This document shows positions 1 to 9,292 of a DNA stretch of 64,000 nt, piece after piece. This DNA is from Bacteroidales bacterium (lineage in GTDB: Bacteria > Bacteroidota > Bacteroidia > Bacteroidales > F082): contig JAKSMW010000005.1 in the NCBI GenBank assembly GCA_024400395.1, positions 18,776 to 82,775 on the forward strand. Reading direction: 5' to 3'. A program made the translations under genes and the position numbers. Under the pieces are notes generated by a model, which worked only from the letters and a program-made list of their open reading frames with translations, searched no databases and had not been told where the DNA came from. Positions within the stretch are counted from its first letter, which is position 1, and every line of letters starts with the position of its first letter.

Positions 1-1347
1 ATAAAGCCGGTGAGCCTCGACGACGCTCTCCTGACGATTATGGTGCCATCCGACTTTTTCTATGAATACCTGGAGACTCATTTTATCAAGGTGTTGAAAA
101 CCGCCATTCGTAAGGTTTTGGGTCCGGAAGGACGCCTCGAGTACAATATCATGATGGACAACGACGCAAATAAACCCGTCGTAGTCCGCCAGCCGTCAGT
201 TGACCGCACCAACACGAAAAATCCTCCGAAGCCTATTCAAATCGATTTCGACAGCAGCGAACAGACGATTCACAATCCGTTTGTGTTCCCTGGCATCAAA
301 AAAATCAATATTGAGTCGAATCTGAATGAAAACTATTCTTTTGACAATTTTGTCGTGGGTGAATGCAACCGTGTGGCGCACGAGGCGGGTCTGTCGGTGG
401 CGAAGAATCCCGGAAAGACATCTTTCAACCCGATGTTCATTTTCAGCCCTACCGGAATGGGGAAGACGCACATCGCACAGGCAATCGGACTCGAGACCAA
501 AAAATATCATCCTGAACTTACCGTTCTGTATGTCAATGCGGAACAGTTCATCATGCAGTTCCTGTCATCGTGCCGCAACAACAACTCGAAGAGCAACACG
601 CGCAACGATTTCGTGCATTTCTATCAGATGATAGACGTGCTAATCGTTGACGACATACAATTTATGGCGGGAAAAAACGCAACGCAAGACGCTTTCTTCC
701 ATATTTTCAATCATTTGCAGCAGACCGGCAAGCAGTTGATTTTCACTTGTGACAAGCCGCCGGCGGAGCTGAAGGACATGGAACAACGTCTGATTTCCCG
801 TTTCAAATGGGGGCTTTCCGCCGAAATGTCAATGCCGGATGTCGATGTGCGTTGTAACATTCTGAAACGTAAGGCTTTCACAGAAGGTGTCGAGCTTTCT
901 GACGAAGTCGTCACTTATATTGCCGAACATATCAAGACAAATGTCCGCGAGATGGAGGGCTTCCTTATCTCGCTTGTGGCGCAGTCTTCTCTGAACAGGA
1001 AGGCGATAACTGTCAGTTTGGCAAAGCAGATGGTCGAGCGTTTTGTCAACAATTCAAATCATGAGGTCACGATAAACTATATTATTAATGTAGTCTGTGA
1101 CGAGATGGGGACATCGCAGGCCGATTTCTTCACTGCCTCGCGGAAACGCAGCGTGGTACAGGCACGTCAGCTGTCGATGTATATGTCGAAAAAATATACA
1201 AAGTCACCTCTTATTGTAATTGGCGAGCAGTGCGGAGGCAAAGATCACGCAACTGTGATTCATGCACTGAAGACCGTCGCCAATCTGTTGGAAACAGACA
1301 GACAGTTCAAGGCGATGGCAGACAAAATTGAAAAAAGTCTTCAATAA
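1..1347 (+). CDS. dnaA: Chromosomal replication initiator DnaA (5' end missing)
   Basis: DnaA binds DnaA boxes at oriC and opens the duplex to start replication. The frame is open from base 1 (IKPVSLDD...), so the GTG at base 10 is an internal Val codon; the true start, about 30 codons in relatives, lies upstream of the window. Visible are the end of domain I, a variable linker, the AAA+ domain with Walker A (GMGKTH, visible codon ~155) and Walker B (VLIVDDIQF, ~215), a sensor-1/arginine stretch, and the C-terminal DNA-binding domain with the signature GGKDHATVIHA (~415), a mild variant of GGRDHTTV. No DnaA-box cluster was seen in the following 1 kb, so the origin is not obviously here. Identification is certain. 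Confidence 0.97.
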   Translation: MKPVSLDDALLTIMVPSDFFYEYLETHFIKVLKTAIRKVLGPEGRLEYNIMMDNDANKPVVVRQPSVDRTNTKNPPKPIQIDFDSSEQTIHNPFVFPGIKKINIESNLNENYSFDNFVVGECNRVAHEAGLSVAKNPGKTSFNPMFIFSPTGMGKTHIAQAIGLETKKYHPELTVLYVNAEQFIMQFLSSCRNNNSKSNTRNDFVHFYQMIDVLIVDDIQFMAGKNATQDAFFHIFNHLQQTGKQLIFTCDKPPAELKDMEQRLISRFKWGLSAEMSMPDVDVRCNILKRKAFTEGVELSDEVVTYIAEHIKTNVREMEGFLISLVAQSSLNRKAITVSLAKQMVERFVNNSNHEVTINYIINVVCDEMGTSQADFFTASRKRSVVQARQLSMYMSKKYTKSPLIVIGEQCGGKDHATVIHALKTVANLLETDRQFKAMADKIEKSLQ

Positions 1348-1353
1348 AATATT

Positions 1354-2091
1354 ATGAATCAACAGTTTGGCAAGCTATATCTCATTCCTGCCTTGCTTGG
1401 CGCGACAAACGCTGAGCAGGTGATTCCTGCCGGAACTCTGGAAATTGTGAGGACTTTGAGGTTCTTCGTCGTGGAGAATATCCGCACGGCTCGCAGGATG
1501 TTGAGCAAGATGCAGATGCCTTGCCCGATTGATGAATTGCAGTTTGTGGAACTTGACAAACATAATCCGGATAATTTGGATTTGATGACTTACCTTGGGC
1601 CTGCGCTTGAAGGCAACGACATCGGCGTGATGTCGGAGGCCGGAACACCGTGCGTGGCCGACCCGGGTGCGTTGGTCGTGGAACTCGCACATCAGGCTGG
1701 GATGCAGGTCATACCGCTCACCGGACCTAACGCTATGATTCTCGCACTGATGGCTTCTGGCTTCAATGGACAGTCGTTCGCATTCCACGGCTATCTCCCG
1801 ATAAAAAATCCTGAACGCATCCAGAAAATCAAGGCGTTGGAACGCCAGTCAATGGCAAACGACGAGACGGAACTGTTCATCGAAACACCGTTCCGCAACA
1901 ACGCCATGATAGAGGAATTGGTGAAAAACTGTCATCCCAACACTATGCTTTGTGTGGCCTGCGACATCACGATGCCGGATGAAAAAATTGTTAGCAAATC
2001 TATATCAGATTGGAAATCAATAAAATATGACTGGAACAAAAAACCGGCTGTGTTTTTAATTTATAGTAACAAATTCAGAAAAAAATATTAA
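1354..2091 (+). CDS. rsmI: Tetrapyrrole-methylase-fold SAM methyltransferase, RsmI family
   Basis: Likely 2'-O-methylates C1402 of 16S rRNA, as RsmI does. The 245-aa protein has the family signature SEAGTPCVADPG (residues ~94-105), which forms the SAM pocket, and LTGPNAMILALMASGF shortly after. It is shorter than proteobacterial RsmI (about 280 aa) and lacks its C-terminal extension, as is usual in Bacteroidota. It starts 6 nt after the dnaA stop and is followed 2 nt later by a small TerB-like gene, so the three probably form one transcript. The family is secure; the exact rRNA target is inferred. Confidence 0.85.
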   Translation: MNQQFGKLYLIPALLGATNAEQVIPAGTLEIVRTLRFFVVENIRTARRMLSKMQMPCPIDELQFVELDKHNPDNLDLMTYLGPALEGNDIGVMSEAGTPCVADPGALVVELAHQAGMQVIPLTGPNAMILALMASGFNGQSFAFHGYLPIKNPERIQKIKALERQSMANDETELFIETPFRNNAMIEELVKNCHPNTMLCVACDITMPDEKIVSKSISDWKSIKYDWNKKPAVFLIYSNKFRKKY

Positions 2092-2093
2092 TC

Positions 2094-2414
2094 ATGAGGA
2101 ACTTGACAAAAGAAGAATTCAGAACTTATTGCTTGCTTTATGCGGCAGATGCAGATTTCAACATCACGAAACAGGAAATAATCGCCATCGGCGCGAAGAT
2201 TGCACCGGAGGATTTCATCCGCGTTTACAATTGGTTTGAGGCCGACAATGACATGGATCGCATTGAGACGATTCAGTCGAACAAGATGCAGTACATAAAT
2301 AATGACGATGAAAAAAATGCTCTTCTCAATGAATTGAAAGAGGTGTTTTTCGCTGACGGCGTGTTTGATTCAGTTGAAAGGAGTGTTTTCCTTATGTTGA
2401 AGAAACTTCTGTAA
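2094..2414 (+). CDS. Small all-helical TerB-like protein, function unknown
   Basis: A 106-aa protein with two acidic helix-turn segments, YAADADFNITKQEI near residue 17 and FFADGVFDSVERSVF near residue 83. Their spacing and pattern resemble TerB/DUF533-type domains (paired ADGxxxxxE motifs). There is no signal peptide or membrane segment, so it should be cytoplasmic. It is the last gene of the dnaA-rsmI group and is followed by a strong terminator. TerB-like domains are linked to metal or membrane stress, but nothing here assigns a role. The similarity was judged by eye. Confidence 0.6.
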   Translation: MRNLTKEEFRTYCLLYAADADFNITKQEIIAIGAKIAPEDFIRVYNWFEADNDMDRIETIQSNKMQYINNDDEKNALLNELKEVFFADGVFDSVERSVFLMLKKLL

Positions 2415-2436
2415 TCGTTTTAAGGTATTGAAACAC

Positions 2437-2466
2437 AAAAAGACTTCCAAAATGGAAGTCTTTTTT
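2437..2466. terminator. Rho-independent terminator, bidirectional
   Basis: Perfect 12-bp stem AAAAAGACTTCC / GGAAGTCTTTTT with a 5-nt loop and T runs on both strands. It closes the dnaA group and could also stop the convergent transporter transcript. Confidence 0.9.
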
Positions 2467-2506
2467 ATTAGTATTGAAAGTCAAAAATTATCGTCGCTTC
2501 GCGCTC

Positions 2507-2536
2507 TTTTAACTTTCAACTTTCAACTTTTAACTA
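2507..2536 (-). repeat. A-rich heptad repeat touching a stop codon
   Basis: On the minus (sense) strand this reads as 7-bp units of the TTGAAAG/TTAAAAG type. The first unit includes the TAG stop (2534-2536) of the transporter gene. The same family recurs at many sites in the window, always sense-oriented to the upstream gene. Confidence 0.7.
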
Positions 2537-4234
2537 TTTAGTCACTCTCTCGAGCCATTTCACCATGCAGAACATGACCGTCATTGAGATGAGGCAGATG
2601 GCGAGGAACACTCCCCAGCAGTTCCATATCGGCCATGCGTTGTACATGATAGGTCCGAGGAAGATGAAGAGGTTGCCTATGGCTGTTGCGCCGAGCCACA
2701 GACCTTGGCACAATCCAACCATGTGACGCGGGGCCACTTTCGAGACGAATGAAAGTCCGAGAGGCGAGATGAACAACTCGGCCACGGTGAGGAAGAAGTA
2801 AGTCACGATGAGAACCCACGGTCCTGATTTCGCAAGTCCGGCCTCTGCCATCTGGGCGGCGTCCATGGCGCGGAATTCTGTGCCCGAAGGATAGTTGCAG
2901 GAAATTGAAAGCACCATCAGGAAGAGGTAGGCGCAGCCTGCGATACCCATGCCGTATGCAATCTTGCGTGGCGTAGAGACACCTTTGCCTTTTCTTGCCA
3001 AAGCAGCGAAACCGAACATGACCAATGGAGTCAAGATGATGACAAACAACGGGTTAAGAGCCTGCCAAATCTCTGGCGGGAAGAAGTCGGTGATGATGAA
3101 GTCGCGTGAGAAAACCATCAATGACTGGCTGTTCTGGTGGAATGAGAGCCAGAAGAAGATGGCGATGCCGAGAACCGCAAACAAAGCGTAGAGACGCTGT
3201 TTGATTTCCTTGGCCATGGCGAGTTTTTCTTCTTCGGTGTAGTCCACAACTTCCGCCTTTTCTTTCTTTGAAGGCTGCGGGAAGATGCTCTTTGTGCAGA
3301 GGAACACCACCAGTGAAATCATCATGGCGATGACCGATGCGATGAATGCGTAATGGATGCCTGTGTTGAACACGTCGATGTACTGTGAGCTGAATGCCAC
3401 GAGGTCGGTAGGTGCTGCGGTGCCCGGAACCAATGAATTGGCCATTGTCTCGGTGAACTTCTGTGTCTGTTCGCCGTTGGCGAGATACTGGTGGCAAAGC
3501 GCCGGCATGTCTGCGTTATATACGAAGTTGTGAACCCTCAGCCACCATGTGCGAAGCATAGGTGCCACGAACGGAGCGATCACGCCGCCGATGTTGATGA
3601 ACACGTAGAAAATCTGGAAACCGCTGTCGCGACGGTCTTTTGCTTCAGCCAACGCCGCAGGGCCTTTCTTCGCGGCATCAGCCTCGAACTTGTCGTAAAG
3701 CTTGCCGACGAGAGCCTGCAGGTTGCCTTTGAACAGACCGTTACCAAACGAGATGCAGAGCAGCGCAACGCATGTGAAGATGAGGATGCCCCACCATGCC
3801 CCACCGTTGTCGAGGATGATGCCGTTGGCGTCTTTGCTGAACAACGGAATGGCGAGAGCCACATAACCTACCGCCATGGTAATCAAACCCCATTGGATGG
3901 TTTTCGGATAGTTCTGGGTGCGGTCGGCGATGATACCGCCAACCAAACTCAACACGTAAATTCCGAAGTAGAACACGGAATAAATCATACTCGCGGTCTT
4001 GTCTTCCAAGCCGAATTTTGAAACCAAGAACAACAGAAGGATTGCGTTCATGATGTAATAGCCGAAACGCTCGCCCATGTTGCTCAATGCAGCCGCTATC
4101 AATCCCTTCGGGTGATATTTCTTCGCCTGACGAAGATAATAAATCAGGAACGGGACGACAACGATGAGAATGCCAATCAGAATCACCAAGGTGCGGTTGG
4201 TATTCCACAAGTTTAAAATAGATAATGACGTCAT
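2534..4234 (-). CDS. POT-family proton-coupled oligopeptide transporter
   Basis: Inner-membrane major-facilitator protein that probably imports di- and tripeptides with protons. The 566-aa sequence has the usual multi-helix hydrophobic pattern and the POT helix-1 signature SNMGERFGYY (near residue 50). In the canonical E1xxE2R motif the first Glu is replaced here by Asn (NMGER); the second Glu and Arg, needed for proton coupling, are kept. A longer hydrophilic loop after helix 6 and an extracytoplasmic insertion near residues 215-290 are seen. It stands alone, convergent with the dnaA group. Substrate range cannot be read from sequence. Confidence 0.88.
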   Translation of the reverse strand: MTSLSILNLWNTNRTLVILIGILIVVVPFLIYYLRQAKKYHPKGLIAAALSNMGERFGYYIMNAILLLFLVSKFGLEDKTASMIYSVFYFGIYVLSLVGGIIADRTQNYPKTIQWGLITMAVGYVALAIPLFSKDANGIILDNGGAWWGILIFTCVALLCISFGNGLFKGNLQALVGKLYDKFEADAAKKGPAALAEAKDRRDSGFQIFYVFINIGGVIAPFVAPMLRTWWLRVHNFVYNADMPALCHQYLANGEQTQKFTETMANSLVPGTAAPTDLVAFSSQYIDVFNTGIHYAFIASVIAMMISLVVFLCTKSIFPQPSKKEKAEVVDYTEEEKLAMAKEIKQRLYALFAVLGIAIFFWLSFHQNSQSLMVFSRDFIITDFFPPEIWQALNPLFVIILTPLVMFGFAALARKGKGVSTPRKIAYGMGIAGCAYLFLMVLSISCNYPSGTEFRAMDAAQMAEAGLAKSGPWVLIVTYFFLTVAELFISPLGLSFVSKVAPRHMVGLCQGLWLGATAIGNLFIFLGPIMYNAWPIWNCWGVFLAICLISMTVMFCMVKWLERVTK

Positions 4235-4364
4235 TTGATAAAATTTTTAATTATACATTAATTTTAAAATTAGCCACAAAAATAGTTAATTTTTTGACAA
4301 CTCCAACGAAAAATTGATTTATCGGGCAAATTCTTCATTTTATTTAAAAAAATGATGTTTTCAT

Positions 4365-4394
4365 CTTGATAAAACGGGAAAATTCGTATTTTTG
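4365..4394 (+). promoter_or_regulatory. Promoter of valS
   Basis: A CTTG -33 box (4365-4368), 18-nt spacer and perfect -7 box TATTTTTG (4387-4394), followed 24 nt later by the ATG at 4419. This matches the Bacteroidota promoter and rules out the upstream in-frame TTG as a start. Confidence 0.75.
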
Positions 4395-4418
4395 CAAGTT
4401 TTTGAAAAATATCTAAAA

Positions 4419-7046
4419 ATGGAAATATCAAGCAAATATAGTCCGCAGACTACCGAAGAGAAATGGTACGAGCATTGGATGAACAAGAATTATTTTCATT
4501 CAACTCCCGATGAACGTGAACCTTATACCATCGTGATCCCGCCACCGAATGTGACAGGCGTGCTTCACATGGGCCACATGTTGAACAACACGATACAAGA
4601 TGTACTCATCCGCCGTGCGCGTATGCAGGGCAAGAACGCCTGCTGGGTCCCCGGCACCGACCACGCCTCGATAGCAACGGAAGCCAAGGTGGTCAATAAA
4701 CTGGCACAACAAGGCATCAAGAAAACCGACATCGGTCGCGAGAAATTCCTCGAACACGCATGGGACTGGACCCACGAACACGGCGGCATAATCCTGAAAC
4801 AGCTCCGCAAACTCGGCGCGTCGTGCGACTGGGAACGCACCTCGTTCACGATGGACGAGACACGCAGCAAGAGCGTCATCCATGTTTTCTGCGACCTGTA
4901 TAACAAAGGTCTCATCTACCGCGGCGTCCGCATGGTCAATTGGGACCCGAAGGCACTGACAGCTTTGAGCGACGAAGAAGTCGTCTATAAAGACGAACAC
5001 AGCAAGCTTTTCTACTTGAGATATAAAATCGAAGGCGAAGACGGCTGCGCTATCGTGGCGACAACGCGTCCGGAGACAATCATGGGCGACACTGCCATGT
5101 GCATCAACCCGAACGACCCTAAAAACCAGCATCTTAAAGGTAAGAAAGTCATCGTCCCGTTGGTGAACCGCGTGATTCCGGTCATCGAAGACGAATACGT
5201 TGACATCGAATTCGGCACCGGCTGCCTGAAGGTCACTCCGGCGCACGACGTGAACGACTATATGCTCGGCGAGAAACATAACCTTCAGAGCATCAATATC
5301 TTCAATGATGACGCCACTATCAGCGAGGCTGCCGGAATGTACGTCGGAATGACGCGTGAGGATGTCCGCAAGCAGATTGTCAACGACCTCGCGGAAGCAA
5401 ATCTCCTCGAGAAAGTTGAAGACTATAATAATAAGGTGGGATATTCCGAGCGTACTAACGTGCCTATCGAGCCGAAGCTGTCAATGCAGTGGTTTCTCAA
5501 GATGGAGCATCTCGCAAAAATAGCCCTCGAACCTGTCGAGAAAGGCGAGATTCAGTTCTATCCTGCGAAATACGTGAACCTTTACCGCCACTGGCTCGAA
5601 AACATCAAGGACTGGTGTATCAGCCGCCAGCTCTGGTGGGGACATCAAATCCCGGCTTATTATCTGCCTGAAGGTGGCTACGTTGTCGCCGAAACCGCTG
5701 AAGAAGCACTTCGCCTCGCAAAAGAAAAGACCGGAAACAATAACTTGACACTCAATGATTTGCGTCAGGACAGCGACTGTTTGGACACATGGTTCAGCTC
5801 ATGGCTTTGGCCGATGTCGCTCTTTGACGGCGTTATCGACCCTGAAAATCCTGAATTTAAATATTATTATTCGACAAACGACCTCATCACGGCTCCCGAC
5901 ATCATCTTCTTCTGGGTCGCCAGAATGATTATGGCAGGCGAGGAATATACCGGAAAAGTGCCGTTCCGTAACGTGTATTTCACTGGTATTGTGAGAGATA
6001 AGCTCGGACGTAAGATGTCAAAGTCGCTCGGCAACTCGCCCGACCCGATTGAACTCATCGAGACTTTCGGTGCCGACGGCGTGCGCATGGGAATGCTTCT
6101 CACAGCTCCGGCCGGCAACGACATCCCGTTCGACACAGCCTTGTGCGAGCAGGGACGTAACTTCTGCAACAAGATTTGGAATGCACTCCGCCTCGTCAAA
6201 GGTTGGAGTGTCGATGAAAACGCAGCACAGCCGGAGACCGCGAAGATGGCGGTGAAATGGTTCGACGCCCGTTTCAACCAGGTGCTTGCGGAGATGAACG
6301 ACAACTTCGACAAATACCGTCTCTCCGATGCTTTGATGGGAATTTATAAACTCACTTGGGACGACTTCTGCTCATGGTATCTTGAGATGGTGAAAGCCCC
6401 GATGGGTCAGGCTGTTGACGGCGTAACGTACAGAGCCACAGTGACTTTCTTCGAGAACCTCATGAAAATGTTGCATCCGTTCATGCCGTTCATCACCGAG
6501 GAGATTTATCATTTCCTTGATGAGAGAAAAGAAGGCGACGACATCATCATCGCACAGCAGCCGAAACAGAAAGATGTTGACGGTCAGACTCTTGCGCAGT
6601 TTGAAATCACGATGGATGTCATCAACAACATCCGCAAGATTCGCGCGGAGAAGAACATCCCATTCAAGGAAGCCATTGACCTCGTCGTCGTTGACAACGG
6701 CAATGTCTGCAAGGATTTCGACTGCATCATTGAGAAGCTAACTAATGTGAAATCAATATCTTACGTTGCTGAAAAGCCGCAAGACGCATTCGGATTCCTC
6801 GTCCGTTCGATGGAATATTTCATTCCGGTGACGGATTCCGTTGATGCCGAAGCCGAACTTAAGAAACTCGAAGAAGAATTGAAATACACTCAAGGTTTCT
6901 TGAAGTCGGTTGAAGGAAAGCTCTCGAATGAGAAGTTCGTGAACGGCGCACCGGCGGCTGTCGTCGAGAAGGAACGCAAGAAAAAAGCCGATGCTGAAGC
7001 CAAGATTGCGGTCATCGAGCAGCAGATGGCGGCGTTGAGGAAATAA
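4419..7046 (+). CDS. valS: Valine--tRNA ligase
   Basis: Charges tRNA-Val and edits mischarged Thr. Class I signature HMGH (in [13 protein letters not shown], residue ~50) and KMSKS ([10 protein letters not shown], ~532) are both intact. The editing domain lies between them, and the C-terminal ~70 residues form the Lys/Glu-rich coiled coil typical of ValRS. The start at 4419 is chosen because the promoter -7 box lies just upstream and the product (875 aa) begins like relatives ([17 protein letters not shown]). Monocistronic, with its own terminator. Confidence 0.97.
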   Translation: MEISSKYSPQTTEEKWYEHWMNKNYFHSTPDEREPYTIVIPPPNVTGVLHMGHMLNNTIQDVLIRRARMQGKNACWVPGTDHASIATEAKVVNKLAQQGIKKTDIGREKFLEHAWDWTHEHGGIILKQLRKLGASCDWERTSFTMDETRSKSVIHVFCDLYNKGLIYRGVRMVNWDPKALTALSDEEVVYKDEHSKLFYLRYKIEGEDGCAIVATTRPETIMGDTAMCINPNDPKNQHLKGKKVIVPLVNRVIPVIEDEYVDIEFGTGCLKVTPAHDVNDYMLGEKHNLQSINIFNDDATISEAAGMYVGMTREDVRKQIVNDLAEANLLEKVEDYNNKVGYSERTNVPIEPKLSMQWFLKMEHLAKIALEPVEKGEIQFYPAKYVNLYRHWLENIKDWCISRQLWWGHQIPAYYLPEGGYVVAETAEEALRLAKEKTGNNNLTLNDLRQDSDCLDTWFSSWLWPMSLFDGVIDPENPEFKYYYSTNDLITAPDIIFFWVARMIMAGEEYTGKVPFRNVYFTGIVRDKLGRKMSKSLGNSPDPIELIETFGADGVRMGMLLTAPAGNDIPFDTALCEQGRNFCNKIWNALRLVKGWSVDENAAQPETAKMAVKWFDARFNQVLAEMNDNFDKYRLSDALMGIYKLTWDDFCSWYLEMVKAPMGQAVDGVTYRATVTFFENLMKMLHPFMPFITEEIYHFLDERKEGDDIIIAQQPKQKDVDGQTLAQFEITMDVINNIRKIRAEKNIPFKEAIDLVVVDNGNVCKDFDCIIEKLTNVKSISYVAEKPQDAFGFLVRSMEYFIPVTDSVDAEAELKKLEEELKYTQGFLKSVEGKLSNEKFVNGAPAAVVEKERKKKADAEAKIAVIEQQMAALRK

Positions 7047-7066
7047 GGAAATCTGTCAAAAGAAAG

Positions 7067-7114
7067 TGGGCTGAATTTTTTAATTCATTGAATTTAAAAG
7101 TTCAGCCCATTTTT
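7067..7114. terminator. Terminator after valS
   Basis: Stem TGGGCTGAA (7067-7075) / TTCAGCCCA (7101-7109) followed by a T run. The A/T-rich loop of 25 nt can itself pair further. Confidence 0.8.
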
Positions 7115-7142
7115 AATTAACACGTGATTTTATATATGATTT

Positions 7143-7257
7143 CAGCCAAATAGAGAAGTAAAATCCAGCCAAATGAAGAAGCAAAACCCAGCCAAATGAA
7201 GAAGCAAAACCCAGCCAAATGAGGAAGTAAAATTCAGCCAAATGAAGAAGTAGAAAA
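7143..7257 (+). repeat. 23-bp tandem repeat, five copies
   Basis: Five head-to-tail units starting at 7143, 7166, 7189, 7212 and 7235, consensus CAGCCAAATGAAGAAG followed by yAAAAyC. The period is exactly 23 bp, with only point differences. The array ends about 10 bp before the -33 box of the next gene. There are no spacers, so it is not a CRISPR array. Confidence 0.9.
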
Positions 7258-7265
7258 AATATTTA

Positions 7266-7295
7266 TTTGAGTTTCAAATATTTGTATTATTTTTG
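7266..7295 (+). promoter_or_regulatory. Promoter of the AAA ATPase gene
   Basis: TTTG (7266-7269), 18-nt spacer, TATTTTTG (7288-7295). The ATG at 7321 lies 25 nt downstream. The tandem repeat sits immediately upstream, where a regulator could bind. Confidence 0.75.
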
Positions 7296-7320
7296 CAGTC
7301 TGAAAAAAATTCTTAAAAAT

Positions 7321-8601
7321 ATGAGCAATTTTAACTACAAAAAAAGGATAGCTGACGACCTTCTTGACTTGCAGTTGGAGAGTGCTGGCGCGGTGCTTGT
7401 TGAGGGGCCGAAATGGTGCGGAAAGACGACGACGGCAGAGCAGAAGGCTGGGAGTGTGCTGTATTTGGACGATCCAGAGAACATCGAACAAAACCTAATG
7501 CTTGCCGAGACACGCCCGAAAGCCATCTTGGAAGGTAAGACGCCAAGGCTGATTGACGAATGGGAACTTGCACCAAAGCTTTGGGACACGGCACGTTTTG
7601 AGGTTGACCATCGGCACGAGATGGGACAATTCATATTTACTGGAAGTGCAGTGCCAGCTGACATTAAAAAAATCATCCACACAGGGACCGGACGTTTTTC
7701 GTGGCTTCTGATGCGTCCCATGAGCCTTTGGGAATCGGAGGAGTCAACGGGAGAAGTCAGTTTGAGGTTGCTGTTTGAAGGCAACACCGACATCTTCGGC
7801 CAAAATGACAGGAAATTGGAAGACATCGCCTATCTCATCTGCCGCGGCGGATGGCCAGGCTCCATAAACCTGAAACAAACGCCGTCGCTGACCATTGCGA
7901 CAAATTATTTTGAAGCCGTTGTGAGAAGGGATATTTCGCGAGTTGACGGCGTGTCGCGCGATGAGCAACGTGTACGTCGGCTGATGCGGTCATACGCGAG
8001 AAACCAAGGCTCGCAGGCTCCGTTCAACACCATTGCCGACGATATTTCGACTAATGAAATCGAACCGCTCTCATCTGCATCGGTGGCTGACTACGTCGAG
8101 GCGCTGAAAAAAATATTCGTGATAGAGGATATGAAGGCATGGAACCCCAACCTGCGTTCAAGGACAGCCATCCGGTCGAGCGACACTCGCTATTTCGTTG
8201 ACCCATCTATCGCTGCCGCTGCTCTCGAACTCGGTCCGGACAACTTAATGAATGACTTGAAAACAATGGGGCTTCTCTTTGAGACGATGGCGGTGCGCGA
8301 CCTTCGTGTCTATGCCGATGCTTTGTCGGGCAATGTCTATCATTACAGAGATAAAAACAACCTCGAGTGCGATGCTGTCGTTAGTCTTCGCGGTGGCCGC
8401 TACGCATTGATAGAGATAAAGTTAGGTGGAGAAAGACTGATTGAAGAAGGTGTGAAAACATTAAAACAACTTGAAAGCAAAATCGACACTGATAAAATGA
8501 ACAAACCATCATTCCTCATGGTTTTGACCGCCACCGGACAGTACGCTTTTCGTCGTCCCGATGGCGTGTTTGTCGTCCCGATTGGCTGCTTGAAAGATTG
8601 A
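7321..8601 (+). CDS. AAA_14 / DUF4143 ATPase with PD-(D/E)XK-like C-terminus
   Basis: A 426-aa protein of a family abundant in gut Bacteroidales and in archaea; its cellular role is not established. The N-terminal P-loop domain has Walker A GPKWCGKTT (residues ~29-37) and Walker B LIDEW (~77). A DUF4143-type winged-helix/nuclease region follows, with ECDAVV (~349) and IEIKLG (~364), which fit the D...ExK core of PD-(D/E)XK nucleases. The start at 7321 is used because the promoter -7 box lies inside the longer frame. The gene has its own promoter and a repeat array upstream, and converges with the LUD gene with 5 bp between them. It looks like an accessory gene inserted between housekeeping genes. 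Confidence 0.85.
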   Translation: MSNFNYKKRIADDLLDLQLESAGAVLVEGPKWCGKTTTAEQKAGSVLYLDDPENIEQNLMLAETRPKAILEGKTPRLIDEWELAPKLWDTARFEVDHRHEMGQFIFTGSAVPADIKKIIHTGTGRFSWLLMRPMSLWESEESTGEVSLRLLFEGNTDIFGQNDRKLEDIAYLICRGGWPGSINLKQTPSLTIATNYFEAVVRRDISRVDGVSRDEQRVRRLMRSYARNQGSQAPFNTIADDISTNEIEPLSSASVADYVEALKKIFVIEDMKAWNPNLRSRTAIRSSDTRYFVDPSIAAAALELGPDNLMNDLKTMGLLFETMAVRDLRVYADALSGNVYHYRDKNNLECDAVVSLRGGRYALIEIKLGGERLIEEGVKTLKQLESKIDTDKMNKPSFLMVLTATGQYAFRRPDGVFVVPIGCLKD

Positions 8602-8606
8602 CTTTA

Positions 8607-9290
8607 TCAAATTATTTCGTTGTCAACGAAAAACAACGCAATCTGCCTGATGCCTTGCGCGCCGATAACTAATTGATTGTCAAATTCAATGCTTCTGCTT
8701 GGCCCGTTGATGAACACTGTTTCCGCAGGCATGTCGTCCTGATATTTCCCTTTCAAATAATTGATGGCATCTTTCATCCCGTCAACGAGCTGGTTTGGTT
8801 TTGCGAAGACCAAGAGCGTGTCGGCTTTCGAAAATGCATTCTTTGAGCCGGCGCACCTGTCGCTTATTACGATGCTTCCAGTCTGCGCCACAAGGCATTC
8901 GCAGTCGGTTATGCAAGTCACTTTTTTGCATTCCGTTGAAAAGTCATCGCACAACTCAATTCCGGCTTCGTTTGCCTCAAGAAAAGCCTTTATGTCAGGA
9001 CTTGTGCAGAATAACGGATTCCATTGATTTTCAGTGATATATTGTTTGAGAGCACCAATGAAATTCCTGTCATTTTCAAAATACATGAAAATTCCGTCGT
9101 TGTTTTTGAACCTCTCGATGAAAGTGAACTCGCTTCCGTCTTCTTCTGTAAAAGGTTTCCACGTGTCATTCTGGAGGTTGACATCGGAGAAGATGTTCTC
9201 GTCTTTTGAGATGACAGCGTTGCGCACTTTTGCGAGAATCTGCTCTTTGTTGGTGCGTTCATTCAGGCCAGAAAACGAGAACTTCTTCAT
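8607..9290 (-). CDS. LUD-domain (LutC/YkgG-like) protein
   Basis: A 227-aa protein with the LUD (DUF162) features: CLVAQTGSIVI around residue 133 and a C-terminal INGPSRSIEF...VIGAQGIRQIALFFVD block. LutC is part of the lactate oxidation complex LutABC, but no lutA or lutB is present here. In Bacteroidales a lone LUD gene often follows ftsH, as it does here (2-nt gap), so the role may differ from lactate use. It is the third gene of the rsfS-ftsH transcript. Confidence 0.8.
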   Translation of the reverse strand: MKKFSFSGLNERTNKEQILAKVRNAVISKDENIFSDVNLQNDTWKPFTEEDGSEFTFIERFKNNDGIFMYFENDRNFIGALKQYITENQWNPLFCTSPDIKAFLEANEAGIELCDDFSTECKKVTCITDCECLVAQTGSIVISDRCAGSKNAFSKADTLLVFAKPNQLVDGMKDAINYLKGKYQDDMPAETVFINGPSRSIEFDNQLVIGAQGIRQIALFFVDNEII

Positions 9291-9292
9291 AA

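Noticed and set aside
1-2500. Replication origin next to dnaA
   Set aside because: No cluster of TTATCCACA-like boxes or A/T-rich unwinding region was seen in the visible part; the upstream side of dnaA is outside the window.
4500-5279. 259-codon antisense ORF over valS
   Set aside because: Shadow of the well-supported valS frame; no start context or homology pattern.
7143-7257. CRISPR array
   Set aside because: The units are contiguous 23-bp copies with no unique spacers, and there are no cas genes.
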